Source: Brevibacillus sedimenti | GTDB lineage: Bacteria; Bacillota; Bacilli; Brevibacillales; Brevibacillaceae | Direction of reading: 5' to 3' | Assembly: GCF_020923495.1 (NCBI RefSeq) | Contig: NZ_CP064048.1 | Span: 1,614,501-1,678,500 of the forward strand | Length of the DNA stretch: 64,000 nucleotides | Part shown: in pieces, positions 19,624-27,580 of the stretch | Position numbering within the stretch: the stretch's first letter is position 1 | Layout of the letters: each line of letters opens with the position of its first letter | Notes under the pieces: generated by a model | Database searches by the model: none | What the model saw: only the letters and a program-made list of their open reading frames with translations | Told to the model about the DNA's origin: nothing | Program-made: the position numbers and the translations under genes

Positions 19624-19672
19624 AAAAAAAGGCGAGCTTGCGCATCAATGCAGGCTCGCCAGTTGTTTTTTG
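19624..19672. terminator. Bidirectional terminator between azlD and MFS gene
   Basis: GGCGAGC (19631-19637) pairs with GCTCGCC (19654-19660), extended by TGC/GCA. AAAAAAA stands before it and TTGTTTTTT after, so it serves both strands. The stop codon of the minus-strand MFS gene (19645-19647) is in the loop. Confidence 0.9.
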
Positions 19673-20820
19673 CCGGCGTACAGCGCCATCATGCTGAACA
19701 GAACGGCCAGCGCGCCCGCGTAAAACGGGACGTGCGGCGAGTACCACTCGGCCAGCTTGCCCGCCAGCCAGGGCGCGATCGCGCCGCCGACAAAACGGAC
19801 GAAGCTGTAGGCGGAAGACGCGACGGCACGCTCCACCGGCGCGACGTCCATCACCGATGCGGTCAGGACGGTGTTGATAATGCCCAAAATCGCGCCGGCC
19901 AGGACGATAGCCAGCACCAGCGTCACTTGCGACGATACGCCCAATCCCATGGCCGTCAGGTCTGCGGACAACAGCAGCAGCATGGCGAACAGCGTGGGGA
20001 CGGACCCGCAGCGCTCCTGCAGTTTCGGCGCCACGATCACCGAGGTGATGGCGAGCATCACGCCCCAGAAGAAAAACACGTATCCCAGGCTGTGTTCGTC
20101 CATGTGCAGCACAAACGGAGAAAACGCCAGCAGCGTAAAAAACCCGAAGTTGTACAGAAGCGCCGTCAGCGCCATGGTAAACAGGCCGCGGTGCCGCAAC
20201 GCGCGGAACGGATCAAGGAGCGAGCTGCGCCGCTTCGGCTTGGGCACGTCGCTGAGCAGTACGAAGACAGCAAGCAGCGCGATCGCCATCAGCACGGCGA
20301 CGCCGAAAAACGGCCCGCGCCAACTGATGCCCCCGAGCAGCCCGCCAAGCAGCGGCCCCACGGACATCCCCAGACCGATGGCCGCTTCGTACAGGACGAT
20401 CGCTCCCGCCGTGCCGCCGCTGGCCACGCTGACAATCACCGCCAGGGCGGTGGAGATGAAAAAGGCGTTGCCCATTCCCCAGCCGGCGCGGAACCAGACG
20501 ATTTGCATCACCGAGTCGGACATGCCGCCGAGAAAGGAAAACAGGATGATGCCGGCCAGGCCGACCAGGAGCGTCGCCTTGGGTCCGATCCGGCTGGAGA
20601 CCCATCCTGTGACCAGCATGGTCAAGCCGGTCATCAGCATGTAGCTGGTGAACAACAGGGATACTTCACTGGGCGTGGCATTCAGTTGGCTCGCAATCGC
20701 GGGCAGGATCGGGTCGACCAATCCGATCCCCATGAAAGCGACCACACAGGCAAACGCGACAGCCCAGGCTGATTTTGGCTGCTGCATGATGATGCGCCAG
20801 GCATGCGCGTGACTTTCCAT
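19645..20820 (-). CDS. MFS multidrug-type efflux transporter
   Basis: A 391-residue major facilitator with about 12 membrane segments. FMGIGLVDPILPAIASQLNATPSEVSLLFTSYML spans the start of the first two helices, and the cytoplasmic loop has the motif-A-like GWVSSRIGPKATLLVG. Proline- and glycine-rich helix 5 (YEAAIGLGMSVGPLLGGLLG) resembles motif C of drug:H+ antiporters, so it probably exports a toxic compound. Its ATG shares one base with the stop of the upstream MerR gene, so the two are translationally coupled. The substrate is unknown. Confidence 0.84.
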   Translation of the reverse strand: MESHAHAWRIIMQQPKSAWAVAFACVVAFMGIGLVDPILPAIASQLNATPSEVSLLFTSYMLMTGLTMLVTGWVSSRIGPKATLLVGLAGIILFSFLGGMSDSVMQIVWFRAGWGMGNAFFISTALAVIVSVASGGTAGAIVLYEAAIGLGMSVGPLLGGLLGGISWRGPFFGVAVLMAIALLAVFVLLSDVPKPKRRSSLLDPFRALRHRGLFTMALTALLYNFGFFTLLAFSPFVLHMDEHSLGYVFFFWGVMLAITSVIVAPKLQERCGSVPTLFAMLLLLSADLTAMGLGVSSQVTLVLAIVLAGAILGIINTVLTASVMDVAPVERAVASSAYSFVRFVGGAIAPWLAGKLAEWYSPHVPFYAGALAVLFSMMALYAGKKQLASLH

Positions 20821-21266
20821 TAGGAATCCTCCTTTTTGATTTCGATTTCTGTCTGCAGTTCCTGTTTTTTTCTGGCAATGCGGGTCAGCTTCTCATCGTA
20901 GTCGGCCAGCAGCTCCGAGAGTTTGTTCAGTTTGTCCTGCAGGAAGCCGCGCTTGGCCAGGAGCGTCCGTTCCAGTTCGGTCAGCAGGTTCAGCTTATCT
21001 TCGGTGGACACTTCCTGGTAATAGCCCTGCTTCAACAGCTCGTATTTGTGGGACAGGTCCATCATGTCCTTGATTTCCTGCAGCGACGCTCCCAACAGGT
21101 CGCGGGTGTTTTTGACGTGCAGGATGTGGGCGATGTCCTCGTCCGTGTACATGCGGTATCCGCTCTCCGTTCGCCCGGACGGATTGACCAGCCCTAATTC
21201 CTCGTAATAGCGAAGCGCTCTTTTCGTAAGGCCGGTTTTTTTGGCTGCCTCCTCAATGCGGTACAA
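20820..21266 (-). CDS. MerR family transcriptional regulator
   Basis: The N-terminal winged helix reads YRIEEAAKKTGLTKRALRYYEELGLVNPSGRTESGYRMYTDEDI, a classic MerR domain. A dimerising coiled coil fills the C-terminal half (about residues 75-145). No cysteine cluster is seen, so a metal sensor is unlikely and a drug-binding or multidrug type is more plausible. The TTG start at 21266 is preferred because GGGAGGG lies 6 bases upstream; an in-frame ATG 15 bases earlier has no ribosome site. It likely controls itself and the coupled MFS gene through the palindrome at 21333-21350. Confidence 0.86.
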   Translation of the reverse strand: MYRIEEAAKKTGLTKRALRYYEELGLVNPSGRTESGYRMYTDEDIAHILHVKNTRDLLGASLQEIKDMMDLSHKYELLKQGYYQEVSTEDKLNLLTELERTLLAKRGFLQDKLNKLSELLADYDEKLTRIARKKQELQTEIEIKKEDS

Positions 21267-21332
21267 CGGGCTCCCTCCCATACGCGTGTGTAATGGCACG
21301 ACGACAAACAGACAAGGTTTATGATACAAAAC

Positions 21333-21350
21333 GGTAACGTTAACGTAAAC
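21333..21350. promoter_or_regulatory. Palindrome upstream of the MerR-MFS operon, likely MerR operator
   Basis: GGTAACGTT and AACGTAAAC form an 18-bp inverted repeat with two mismatched positions, centred on ACGTTAACGT. A further AACGTT copy follows at 21349-21354. It lies 67 bases upstream of the MerR start. On the minus strand a TTTACG/TATCAT promoter could run through it. Confidence 0.55.
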
Positions 21351-21388
21351 GTTATTGTTTTCCGCTTATATGGGCCAGCCGCGTGCAC

Positions 21389-21425
21389 AAAAAAGCCCGG
21401 ACCAGACCAAATGGCTGATCCGGGC
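21389..21425 (-). terminator. Intrinsic terminator after the IclR gene
   Basis: Read on the minus strand, GCCCGGATCAG pairs with CTGGTCCGGGC and is followed by TTTTTT. It ends the IclR gene transcript. Confidence 0.9.
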
Positions 21426-21441
21426 ACAGCATCGGCAGTGC

Positions 21442-22197
21442 TCACGGACGGTACCCCAATTCTGCAGACATCTCTCGCACGGTCTCCAGCAGTTCCCTGA
21501 GGATCGCATCCTTCTGGGGAAGAACGCGGTCGGACGGGCCGATCACGCTGACCGATGCGGCTACTTCACCGGTGGAATCAAACAGCGGCGCCGCCATCCC
21601 GGTAACGCCCACGTTGCGCCGGTCGGAGCTGAATTCGTAGCCCCGTTCCCTGATCTCCTGCAGCGCCCGCTTGATCTCGTCGGCTGACGTGTACGAGTAG
21701 GGCGTGTATGTCCGGATTCCCTCCGCCAGCACCTCGTCCTGAAACGATTCCGGTTTGTAGGCCAACAGCACGCGGGACGCGGAGGTGGAATAAAGGGGGA
21801 AGCGGCGGTGCGTCTCGACCGTAAAGCGGATCGGGTGAGGCGAATCCACCTTGGTGACGTAGATGGCGTCGGTGACGTCCTGCAGGCACAGCACGACCAG
21901 CTCCTGCGTGCGAGATACCAGGCGGTTGATATAGGGAGCGGCAAAGTCGACGATGTCGTGGTTTTTCAGCACCTTGTTGCCCAGCTCCAGCAGCGTGTAG
22001 CCGAGTGTGTACTGCCTGGTTTTTTCGTTTTGGCGGATAAATCCTTCCGCCTCCAGCGTCGCCAGCAGCTTGTGCACCGCTCCCTTGGAGAGCTGCAGCC
22101 GCTTGCTCAATTCCGTCACGCCGAGCTCCTTGGGCGCGTCGAGGAAGATTTTCAAGAGCCGGCAGCTGTTGCGTACGGAAGACAGAAAATGATCCAT
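21442..22197 (-). CDS. IclR family transcriptional regulator
   Basis: A 251-residue regulator with an N-terminal winged helix (ELGVTELSKRLQLSKGAVHKLLATLEAEGFI) and a C-terminal effector domain with LPQKDAILRELLETVREMSAELGY at the end. The middle segment RRNVGVTGMAAPLFDSTGEV is typical of the ligand pocket of this family. The ATG at 22197 follows GGAGGAG; a frame extension of 8 codons upstream is not needed. It is divergent from the five-gene transporter and peptidase operon, and a 35-bp palindrome lies between, so it very likely controls that operon. Confidence 0.92.
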   Translation of the reverse strand: MDHFLSSVRNSCRLLKIFLDAPKELGVTELSKRLQLSKGAVHKLLATLEAEGFIRQNEKTRQYTLGYTLLELGNKVLKNHDIVDFAAPYINRLVSRTQELVVLCLQDVTDAIYVTKVDSPHPIRFTVETHRRFPLYSTSASRVLLAYKPESFQDEVLAEGIRTYTPYSYTSADEIKRALQEIRERGYEFSSDRRNVGVTGMAAPLFDSTGEVAASVSVIGPSDRVLPQKDAILRELLETVREMSAELGYRP

Positions 22198-22302
22198 GGA
22201 TACGACTCCTCCAAAGCTCACATTTAGAATTAGTCTACCATAACCGGGAAGACTTTACGGTTCGAAAAGAGATAATCATCCCTTTACTCAGACTACCTTG
22301 AA

Positions 22303-22330
22303 TTGTCAGTCTCCTTTATGATAGTATATC
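22303..22330 (+). promoter_or_regulatory. Candidate promoter of the polyamine-type ABC operon
   Basis: TTGTCA (22303-22308) and TATATC (22325-22330) are 16 bases apart. Transcription would start near 22337, at the edge of the IclR-type palindrome, which fits repression by road-block or promoter occlusion. Confidence 0.45.
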
Positions 22331-22337
22331 ACTATAG

Positions 22338-22372
22338 TTCTCGAATAGGAAACTGTGTTTTCTATTCGTGAA
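22338..22372. promoter_or_regulatory. 35-bp near-perfect palindrome, likely IclR operator
   Basis: TTCTCGAATAGGAAAC and GTTTTCTATTCGTGAA are 16-base arms around a 3-base centre (TGT) with only two mismatches. It sits between the divergent IclR gene and the binding-protein gene, 41 bases before the latter's GTG. As RNA it would also form a hairpin, but it has no T tract, so a DNA operator is more likely. Confidence 0.72.
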
Positions 22373-22412
22373 CGATTTGCCAATAAACATACACATAGCG
22401 GGGGATGAACAC

Positions 22413-23528
22413 GTGAAGAAACAGGCATTATCGGTACTGTCCATTCTTGCTTTAACCGGTTCATTGCTCGCCGGCTGTGGGTCTTCCGCCGGGCAGTCAA
22501 CCGCGTCCGGCCAGCCTGTGGGGCAGGGCGGCAGCCAGGCACAGGCGCAGTTGGAGGACACGCTGGTCGTGGCGGGCAACGGCGCCACCGTCGAACAGCT
22601 AATGAAAGACGAGATTTTCAAGAAGTTCAACGAGAAGTACCCGAACGTGAAGCTGACCTACGTCTCCGGCGTCTCGACCGATATCGTGGCCAAGGTAAAA
22701 GCGCAGAAAAACGCGCCGCAGATCGACGTCACCATCGTCGAGGGAGGCGAACAGGAAAAAGGGCGCCAGGAAGGGCTGTGGGAGGCGCTTTCCGAGACGG
22801 ACATTCCCAACATGAAAAACGTTCCGCAGGACCTGCGCGTCGCGGAAAACAGCGGAGTAACCGTCAACTTTACGCCGATGGGCATCTCGTACAACGCGGA
22901 GCTCGTCAAGGAAAAAGGCCTGCCGGTGCCCAAGTCATGGAACGACTTGACCAGACCGGAAGTGAAGGGCTATATAACAATGACCGACGTGGCCAGCAAC
23001 TTCGGCCGCTCCACGATGATCATGCTGGCCTACGCCAACGGCGGTTCGGAGAAAAACATCGAGCCCGGCTTTGAAAAAATGAAAACGATTGCGAGCTACA
23101 TGCCGACGTTTGCCAAGAGCGCGGCCCAACTCCAACAAAACCTGCAAAACAAAAGTGCAGCCTACACCACCTGGACGATGGCCCGCAGCCTGACGCAAAA
23201 AGAGACGGGCCTGCCGTTGGAATTCGTCTTCCCGGAAGAGGGCGGAAACATCGTGCCGAACGTCGCCACGCTGGTCAAAGGGGCCAAGCACCCCAACGCC
23301 GCCAAAGCGTTTATCGACTTCCTGCTGAGCGACGAGGTGCAGATCATGTACGCGACCAAGCTCTACTACAACCCGGCCACGGCCGTGAAGCTGCCGGAAG
23401 ACGTGGCCAAGCAGTTGGAGTTTGACCGCAGTAAAGTGGTGAACTTCGACTACGACACGATCAGCAAGGAAATGTCCGCGTGGCTCGATCGCTTCAACAA
23501 AGAGATCGCGCCGCTGACAGGAAAGTAG
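22413..23528 (+). CDS. Polyamine/iron-type ABC transporter substrate-binding lipoprotein
   Basis: A 371-residue binding protein with a lipoprotein signal (ALTGSLLAGCGSS; the Cys would be lipidated). After a Ser/Gly/Gln-rich linker, the mature domain (LVVAGNGATVEQLMKDEIFKKF) is of the type that binds polyamines, opines, 2-aminoethylphosphonate or ferric iron. SYNAELVKEKGLPVPKSWNDL is a common segment in this cluster. The GTG at 22413 is chosen because GGGGGATG precedes it and the signal peptide then starts correctly. It is the first gene of an operon with ATPase, two permeases and an M20 peptidase. Confidence 0.85.
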   Translation: MKKQALSVLSILALTGSLLAGCGSSAGQSTASGQPVGQGGSQAQAQLEDTLVVAGNGATVEQLMKDEIFKKFNEKYPNVKLTYVSGVSTDIVAKVKAQKNAPQIDVTIVEGGEQEKGRQEGLWEALSETDIPNMKNVPQDLRVAENSGVTVNFTPMGISYNAELVKEKGLPVPKSWNDLTRPEVKGYITMTDVASNFGRSTMIMLAYANGGSEKNIEPGFEKMKTIASYMPTFAKSAAQLQQNLQNKSAAYTTWTMARSLTQKETGLPLEFVFPEEGGNIVPNVATLVKGAKHPNAAKAFIDFLLSDEVQIMYATKLYYNPATAVKLPEDVAKQLEFDRSKVVNFDYDTISKEMSAWLDRFNKEIAPLTGK

Positions 23529-23536
23529 GTGTCCCT

Positions 23537-24631
23537 TTGAGCAAGGTAATTGACGTCGAACTGTGCAACATCATGAAGAAGTTCCAGAATAACGTCGTGG
23601 TTCGGGATTTCAACCTGCAGGTGGAGCAGGGAGAGTTTGTCTCGTTTCTCGGGCCGTCCGGCTGCGGCAAGACGACCACGCTGAACATGATCGCCGGATT
23701 TCTGGACCCGGACGAAGGGGAGCTCTTGATCAAAGGGCGGCGCATGAACGGCGTCCCCCCTTACAAGCGCGAACTGGGCATGGTGTTTCAAACCTATTCG
23801 CTGTTTCCGCACATGACGGTGGCGGAAAACGTCGCCTACGGGCTGAAGCTGCGCAAGGTGGGCAAAGCCGAGATGCAGGAGCGGGTGAAGCGGGTGCTGG
23901 AATTGGTCAAGCTGCCGCATGTGGCCGACCGCTATCCCAAGCAGTTGTCCGGCGGTCAGCGGCAGCGGATTGCGATCGCCCGCGCACTGGTGATCGAGCC
24001 GTCGCTGCTTCTTTTGGACGAGCCGCTCAGCAACCTGGACGCCAAGCTGCGCGAAGAACTGCGCGACGAACTGAAGCGGCTGCACCAGGAGATCGGCGTG
24101 ACCACCATTTTCGTTACCCATGACCAGGAAGAAGCGCTCTCTTTGTCGGATCGAATCGTCGTGCTGAACCACGGCCGCGTCGAGCAGATCGGCACGCCTG
24201 AGGAGATCTACAACCGTCCCGCCTCCGAGTTCGTCCACACCTTCATCGGCAAGACCAATCGCCTGGAAGGAGTCGTACTCGCTCAGGACGGAGAGAGTCT
24301 CACCGTGAAAACGATGGGCGGCCTCATCGTCAGGGCGGCCCGGCAGCAGCGGGTGTTTGTTCCTGGCGAAAGAGTGGCGATGTTTGTGCGGCCGGAAAAA
24401 ATCCGAATGGCGGACGGAGCGGCAGCGAGTGAGGTCAATCACGTCAGCGGCCAGTTGATGATTGCCTCATTTTTGGGCGCCTTTACCGAGTGCGAGGTGA
24501 AGGTGGGAGGTCATACCCTGTCCGTTAAGGTGCAGATGGACGGGCAGGGGATGCCGCTTACCCCCGGCAGGGCGGTCAACTGCCGCTGGGAGAGCGAAGA
24601 CGTGCTGGTCATGCCGGCGGAGAGGGGATAG
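23537..24631 (+). CDS. ABC transporter ATPase, PotA-like
   Basis: A 364-residue ATPase of the polyamine/iron (CUT1-like) group. It has Walker A GPSGCGKTTT, signature QLSGGQRQRIAIARAL, Walker B LLLLDEPLSNLDAKL, H-loop VTHDQEEA and a C-terminal TOBE domain from about residue 240. The likely start is the TTG at 23537, 8 bases after the binding-protein stop; a longer frame overlaps the previous gene and is unlikely. Confidence 0.88.
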   Translation: MSKVIDVELCNIMKKFQNNVVVRDFNLQVEQGEFVSFLGPSGCGKTTTLNMIAGFLDPDEGELLIKGRRMNGVPPYKRELGMVFQTYSLFPHMTVAENVAYGLKLRKVGKAEMQERVKRVLELVKLPHVADRYPKQLSGGQRQRIAIARALVIEPSLLLLDEPLSNLDAKLREELRDELKRLHQEIGVTTIFVTHDQEEALSLSDRIVVLNHGRVEQIGTPEEIYNRPASEFVHTFIGKTNRLEGVVLAQDGESLTVKTMGGLIVRAARQQRVFVPGERVAMFVRPEKIRMADGAAASEVNHVSGQLMIASFLGAFTECEVKVGGHTLSVKVQMDGQGMPLTPGRAVNCRWESEDVLVMPAERG

Positions 24632-24634
24632 CCG

Positions 24635-25477
24635 ATGAGCAAGCGTATCTCCATTCTGCTGCTGACGGCGCCGAGCATGATCGTGCTCCTGGGCGTGTTT
24701 CTGATTCCGATGCTGCTGATGCTCCTGTTGAGTTTTCAGGACGACACGCAGGCGTTCAGCTTGCAAAACTACCTGTTGTTCATCCAGGACCCATTTTACC
24801 TGGAGATTCTGTGGCGGACCATCCGCATCAGCCTCTGGACGGTGCTGTGCACGCTCCTGCTCGGCTTTCCCGTGGCCATGTTCATGGCGCAGGCTTCAGG
24901 CCGGATGCGGGGCGTCGTCACCATACTGATTCTGGCGCCGCATCTGATCAGCGTGGTGATCCGCAACTTCGGCTGGGTGGTTGTACTCGGTGAAAAGGGC
25001 TGGATCAACGAAACGCTGCTGAGGCTGGGCGTGATCGACCAACCGCTGCGCCTGATGTACAACGAGCTGGGCGTGGTCATTGGCCTGACCGATTCATTTA
25101 TCGCCTACATGGTGCTGGCGATCGCCACCAGCCTGTATGCGATTGATCCGTCGCTGTCCAAGGCGGCGTCCATTTTGGGAGCGTCTCGCTTGCGGACGTT
25201 TTTCACCGTGACGCTGCCGCTCACCCTGCCGGGTATTATCGCCGGTACGACACTGGTGTTCAGCTTGTCGATGAGCGCGTTTGTGACGCCGGCGCTGATG
25301 GGGGGCACCTCTGTGAAAGTAATGCCGGTCATCGCCTACGAACAGATTATGTCGACGCTCAACTGGCCGCTGGGAGCGGCACTGTCCTTCCTGCTGCTGG
25401 GCAGCACGATCCTGCTGGTCACTCTGTACACGCGGTTGATTGAAACCAAGCGATACAAAGAGGTGTTTGCGTCATGA
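24635..25477 (+). CDS. ABC transporter permease, PotB-like
   Basis: A 280-residue inner-membrane permease with six predicted segments and the cytoplasmic EAA loop DPSLSKAASILGASRLRTFFTVTLPLTLPGI. The sequence resembles PotB-type permeases of spermidine/putrescine-like systems. It starts 3 bases after the ATPase stop with GGAGAGGGG upstream, and overlaps the next permease by 4 bases. Confidence 0.88.
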   Translation: MSKRISILLLTAPSMIVLLGVFLIPMLLMLLLSFQDDTQAFSLQNYLLFIQDPFYLEILWRTIRISLWTVLCTLLLGFPVAMFMAQASGRMRGVVTILILAPHLISVVIRNFGWVVVLGEKGWINETLLRLGVIDQPLRLMYNELGVVIGLTDSFIAYMVLAIATSLYAIDPSLSKAASILGASRLRTFFTVTLPLTLPGIIAGTTLVFSLSMSAFVTPALMGGTSVKVMPVIAYEQIMSTLNWPLGAALSFLLLGSTILLVTLYTRLIETKRYKEVFAS

Positions 25478-26274
25478 AAAAGCTGAACGGGTTCGGACTG
25501 ATCACCTTCTTTGTGCTGCTTCTGGTCAACCTGCCGTTTCTGGTTATCATCCCCAGCTCGTTTACCGCGGCCGGATACCTGTCGTTTCCGCCGGATGGCT
25601 TTTCCTGGCAGTGGTACGACAAGATTCTGGATCGGCCGGAGTTTATCGAGTCGTTCTGGTTCAGCCTGCAGCTTGCCGCGATTACGGCCGTGCTGGCGAC
25701 GCTGATCGGCACGTTGGCGGCCTTTGCCTTGAGCAAGTACAAATTCCGCGGCAGCGGGGTCATCAACGGCCTGCTGCTGTCGCCGCTGACCGTGCCGTCG
25801 CTGATCATCGGGATCGCCGCGCTGCTGTTCTTTACGCGGATCGGCATTGCCGGCACGTTTACCGGCCTGCTCCTGGCCCACACGCTGATCTCCATTCCGT
25901 ACGTGGTGCGGCTGGTGCTGACCGGCCTCAGCACGTTCGACTACACCCTGGAAAAGGCGGGCTACATGCTGGGAGCCCGGCCGCTGCGGGTGTTTTGGGA
26001 CGTCACACTGCCGCTTTTGCGGCCGGCCATCGTGTCGGGTATGATCTTTTCGTTTCTGACCTCGTTTGACAACGTGACGGTGTCGCTCTTCTTGGTGGCG
26101 CCCGACACGACAACGCTGCCGCTGGCTATTTTCACCTACATGCAGGAGACGCTGGACCCGCTGGTGGCCTCCATCTCCGCGGTCGTCATCCTACTCAGCC
26201 TGGTGTTTATCGTCCTGCTGGAAAAGGTGTACGGGCTGGAGCGCCTGTTTGGACTCAATTCCCAATCCCATTAA
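25474..26274 (+). CDS. ABC transporter permease, PotC-like
   Basis: A 266-residue permease paired with the PotB-like protein. The EAA loop is TLEKAGYMLGARPLRVFWDVTLPLLRPAI. Strong hydrophobic segments include FGLITFFVLLLVNLPFLVII at the N-terminus. ATGA overlap with the previous gene shows tight coupling. Confidence 0.88.
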   Translation: MKKLNGFGLITFFVLLLVNLPFLVIIPSSFTAAGYLSFPPDGFSWQWYDKILDRPEFIESFWFSLQLAAITAVLATLIGTLAAFALSKYKFRGSGVINGLLLSPLTVPSLIIGIAALLFFTRIGIAGTFTGLLLAHTLISIPYVVRLVLTGLSTFDYTLEKAGYMLGARPLRVFWDVTLPLLRPAIVSGMIFSFLTSFDNVTVSLFLVAPDTTTLPLAIFTYMQETLDPLVASISAVVILLSLVFIVLLEKVYGLERLFGLNSQSH

Positions 26275-26286
26275 GGAAGAGGCACG

Positions 26287-27423
26287 ATGTCAATTCACTC
26301 GTATTTGCAACAACATCACCAACACCTGATCCAGCTCTTGGAAGCCTGCGTCAACATGGATTCCCCCTCACGCGACAAGGAGGCGGGGGATCGGATGGCG
26401 GAGTGGTTTGCCCGCTGCTTCGAGGAACTGACCGGAGGCAGGGCGGAGCGAATCCCCAACAGCGTCTACGGCGACCAGGTCCGCTGCGTGCTGGGAAGCG
26501 GCAGCAGACAAGTCCTGTTGATTGGCCACTACGACACGGTCTGGCCGCGAGGGGAAGCAGCCCGTCGTCCGTTTTTCATCCGGGAGGGAAAAGCATACGG
26601 CCCGGGCGTCTACGACATGAAGGCGGGCGTGCTGCAGGCGATGTTTGCGCTGCGCTCGCTGGCGGAGCTGAACCGTCTGCCGGCTGACAAGCAGGTGGTG
26701 CTTTTGCTCAACAGCGACGAAGAAATCGGCAGCCCTACCTCGCGGGCACTCGTCGAACGGGAGGCGTCCCGTTCCCTGGCCGGCTTCGTGCTGGAGCCGC
26801 CGATGGAGCCGGACGGCGCGCTGAAGACGTGGCGCAAAGGCAGCGCCCACTTTACTCTGCACGTCCACGGCGTTTCCGCCCACGCCGGGGTGGACCACGA
26901 CAAAGGAGTGTCGGCGATTGAGGAGCTGTCCCGGCTGGTGCAGTACCTGCACGGACTGACCGACTATGCGAGCGGGACGACCGTCAACGTGGGGCTGGTC
27001 AAAGGGGGAATCGGCTCCAATGTGGTGGCCGATTACGCCGAAGCAGAAGTGGACGTCCGGGTGAGGACGCTGGAGGAAGCGCGGCGAATTGAGCGGCTGT
27101 TTGCGGGACTGACGCCCAGCCTGTCCGGCGCGCGGCTGACGGTGTCCGGCGGCATCCGCCGTCCGCCGATGGAACGGACGGAGCAGGTCGCCGCCCTGTT
27201 TGCCCTGGCCCGGAAGATTGGGGCAGAGGAGTTGGGTATGTCGCTGCGGGAGTCGGGCACCGGCGGCGTCAGCGACGGAAACTTCGCCGCCGCCTGCGGT
27301 CTCCCTACCCTTGACGGGCTGGGGGCAAAAGGCGGGTTTGCCCACTCGCCGGAGGAATTTGTGGAGCTGGACGAGATTCCCAGACGCGCTGCCCTGCTGG
27401 CTCGGTTGATCGAAGAGGTGTAG
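26287..27423 (+). CDS. M20 family metallopeptidase (carboxypeptidase G2-like)
   Basis: A 378-residue two-domain zinc hydrolase of the M20A/CPG2 type. Metal ligands and catalytic residues are visible in LIGHYDTVWPRG (His and Asp), VYDMKAG (bridging Asp), NSDEEIGS (catalytic Glu and Glu ligand) and GGFAHSPEEF (last His). The dimerisation domain is inserted at about residues 180-290. It is the last gene of the IclR-linked operon, 12 bases behind the permease and with no signal peptide, so it should act in the cytoplasm on the imported compound. A likely substrate is an amide such as an N-acylated amino acid or glutamyl conjugate; this is inference. Confidence 0.88.
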   Translation: MSIHSYLQQHHQHLIQLLEACVNMDSPSRDKEAGDRMAEWFARCFEELTGGRAERIPNSVYGDQVRCVLGSGSRQVLLIGHYDTVWPRGEAARRPFFIREGKAYGPGVYDMKAGVLQAMFALRSLAELNRLPADKQVVLLLNSDEEIGSPTSRALVEREASRSLAGFVLEPPMEPDGALKTWRKGSAHFTLHVHGVSAHAGVDHDKGVSAIEELSRLVQYLHGLTDYASGTTVNVGLVKGGIGSNVVADYAEAEVDVRVRTLEEARRIERLFAGLTPSLSGARLTVSGGIRRPPMERTEQVAALFALARKIGAEELGMSLRESGTGGVSDGNFAAACGLPTLDGLGAKGGFAHSPEEFVELDEIPRRAALLARLIEEV

Positions 27424-27539
27424 CACATGTCGAGGAACAAGCCTGTTTGTTGATGGACAACCCTTTTGCGCAGCGTCTGCCGGCTATGTCAGGCTGCGAG
27501 CGCAAAGGGGTATTTTGCTGTGTGCAAGCCGACAGAGGC

Positions 27540-27569
27540 AAAAAAAATGCGCCTGCTGTGCGCAGGCGC
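27540..27569 (-). terminator. Intrinsic terminator after livJ
   Basis: On the minus strand GCGCCTGC and GCAGGCGC form a perfect 8-bp stem followed by ATTTTTTTT. It lies about 10 bases after the livJ stop. Confidence 0.93.
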
Positions 27570-27580
27570 CGGAAAGCGGG

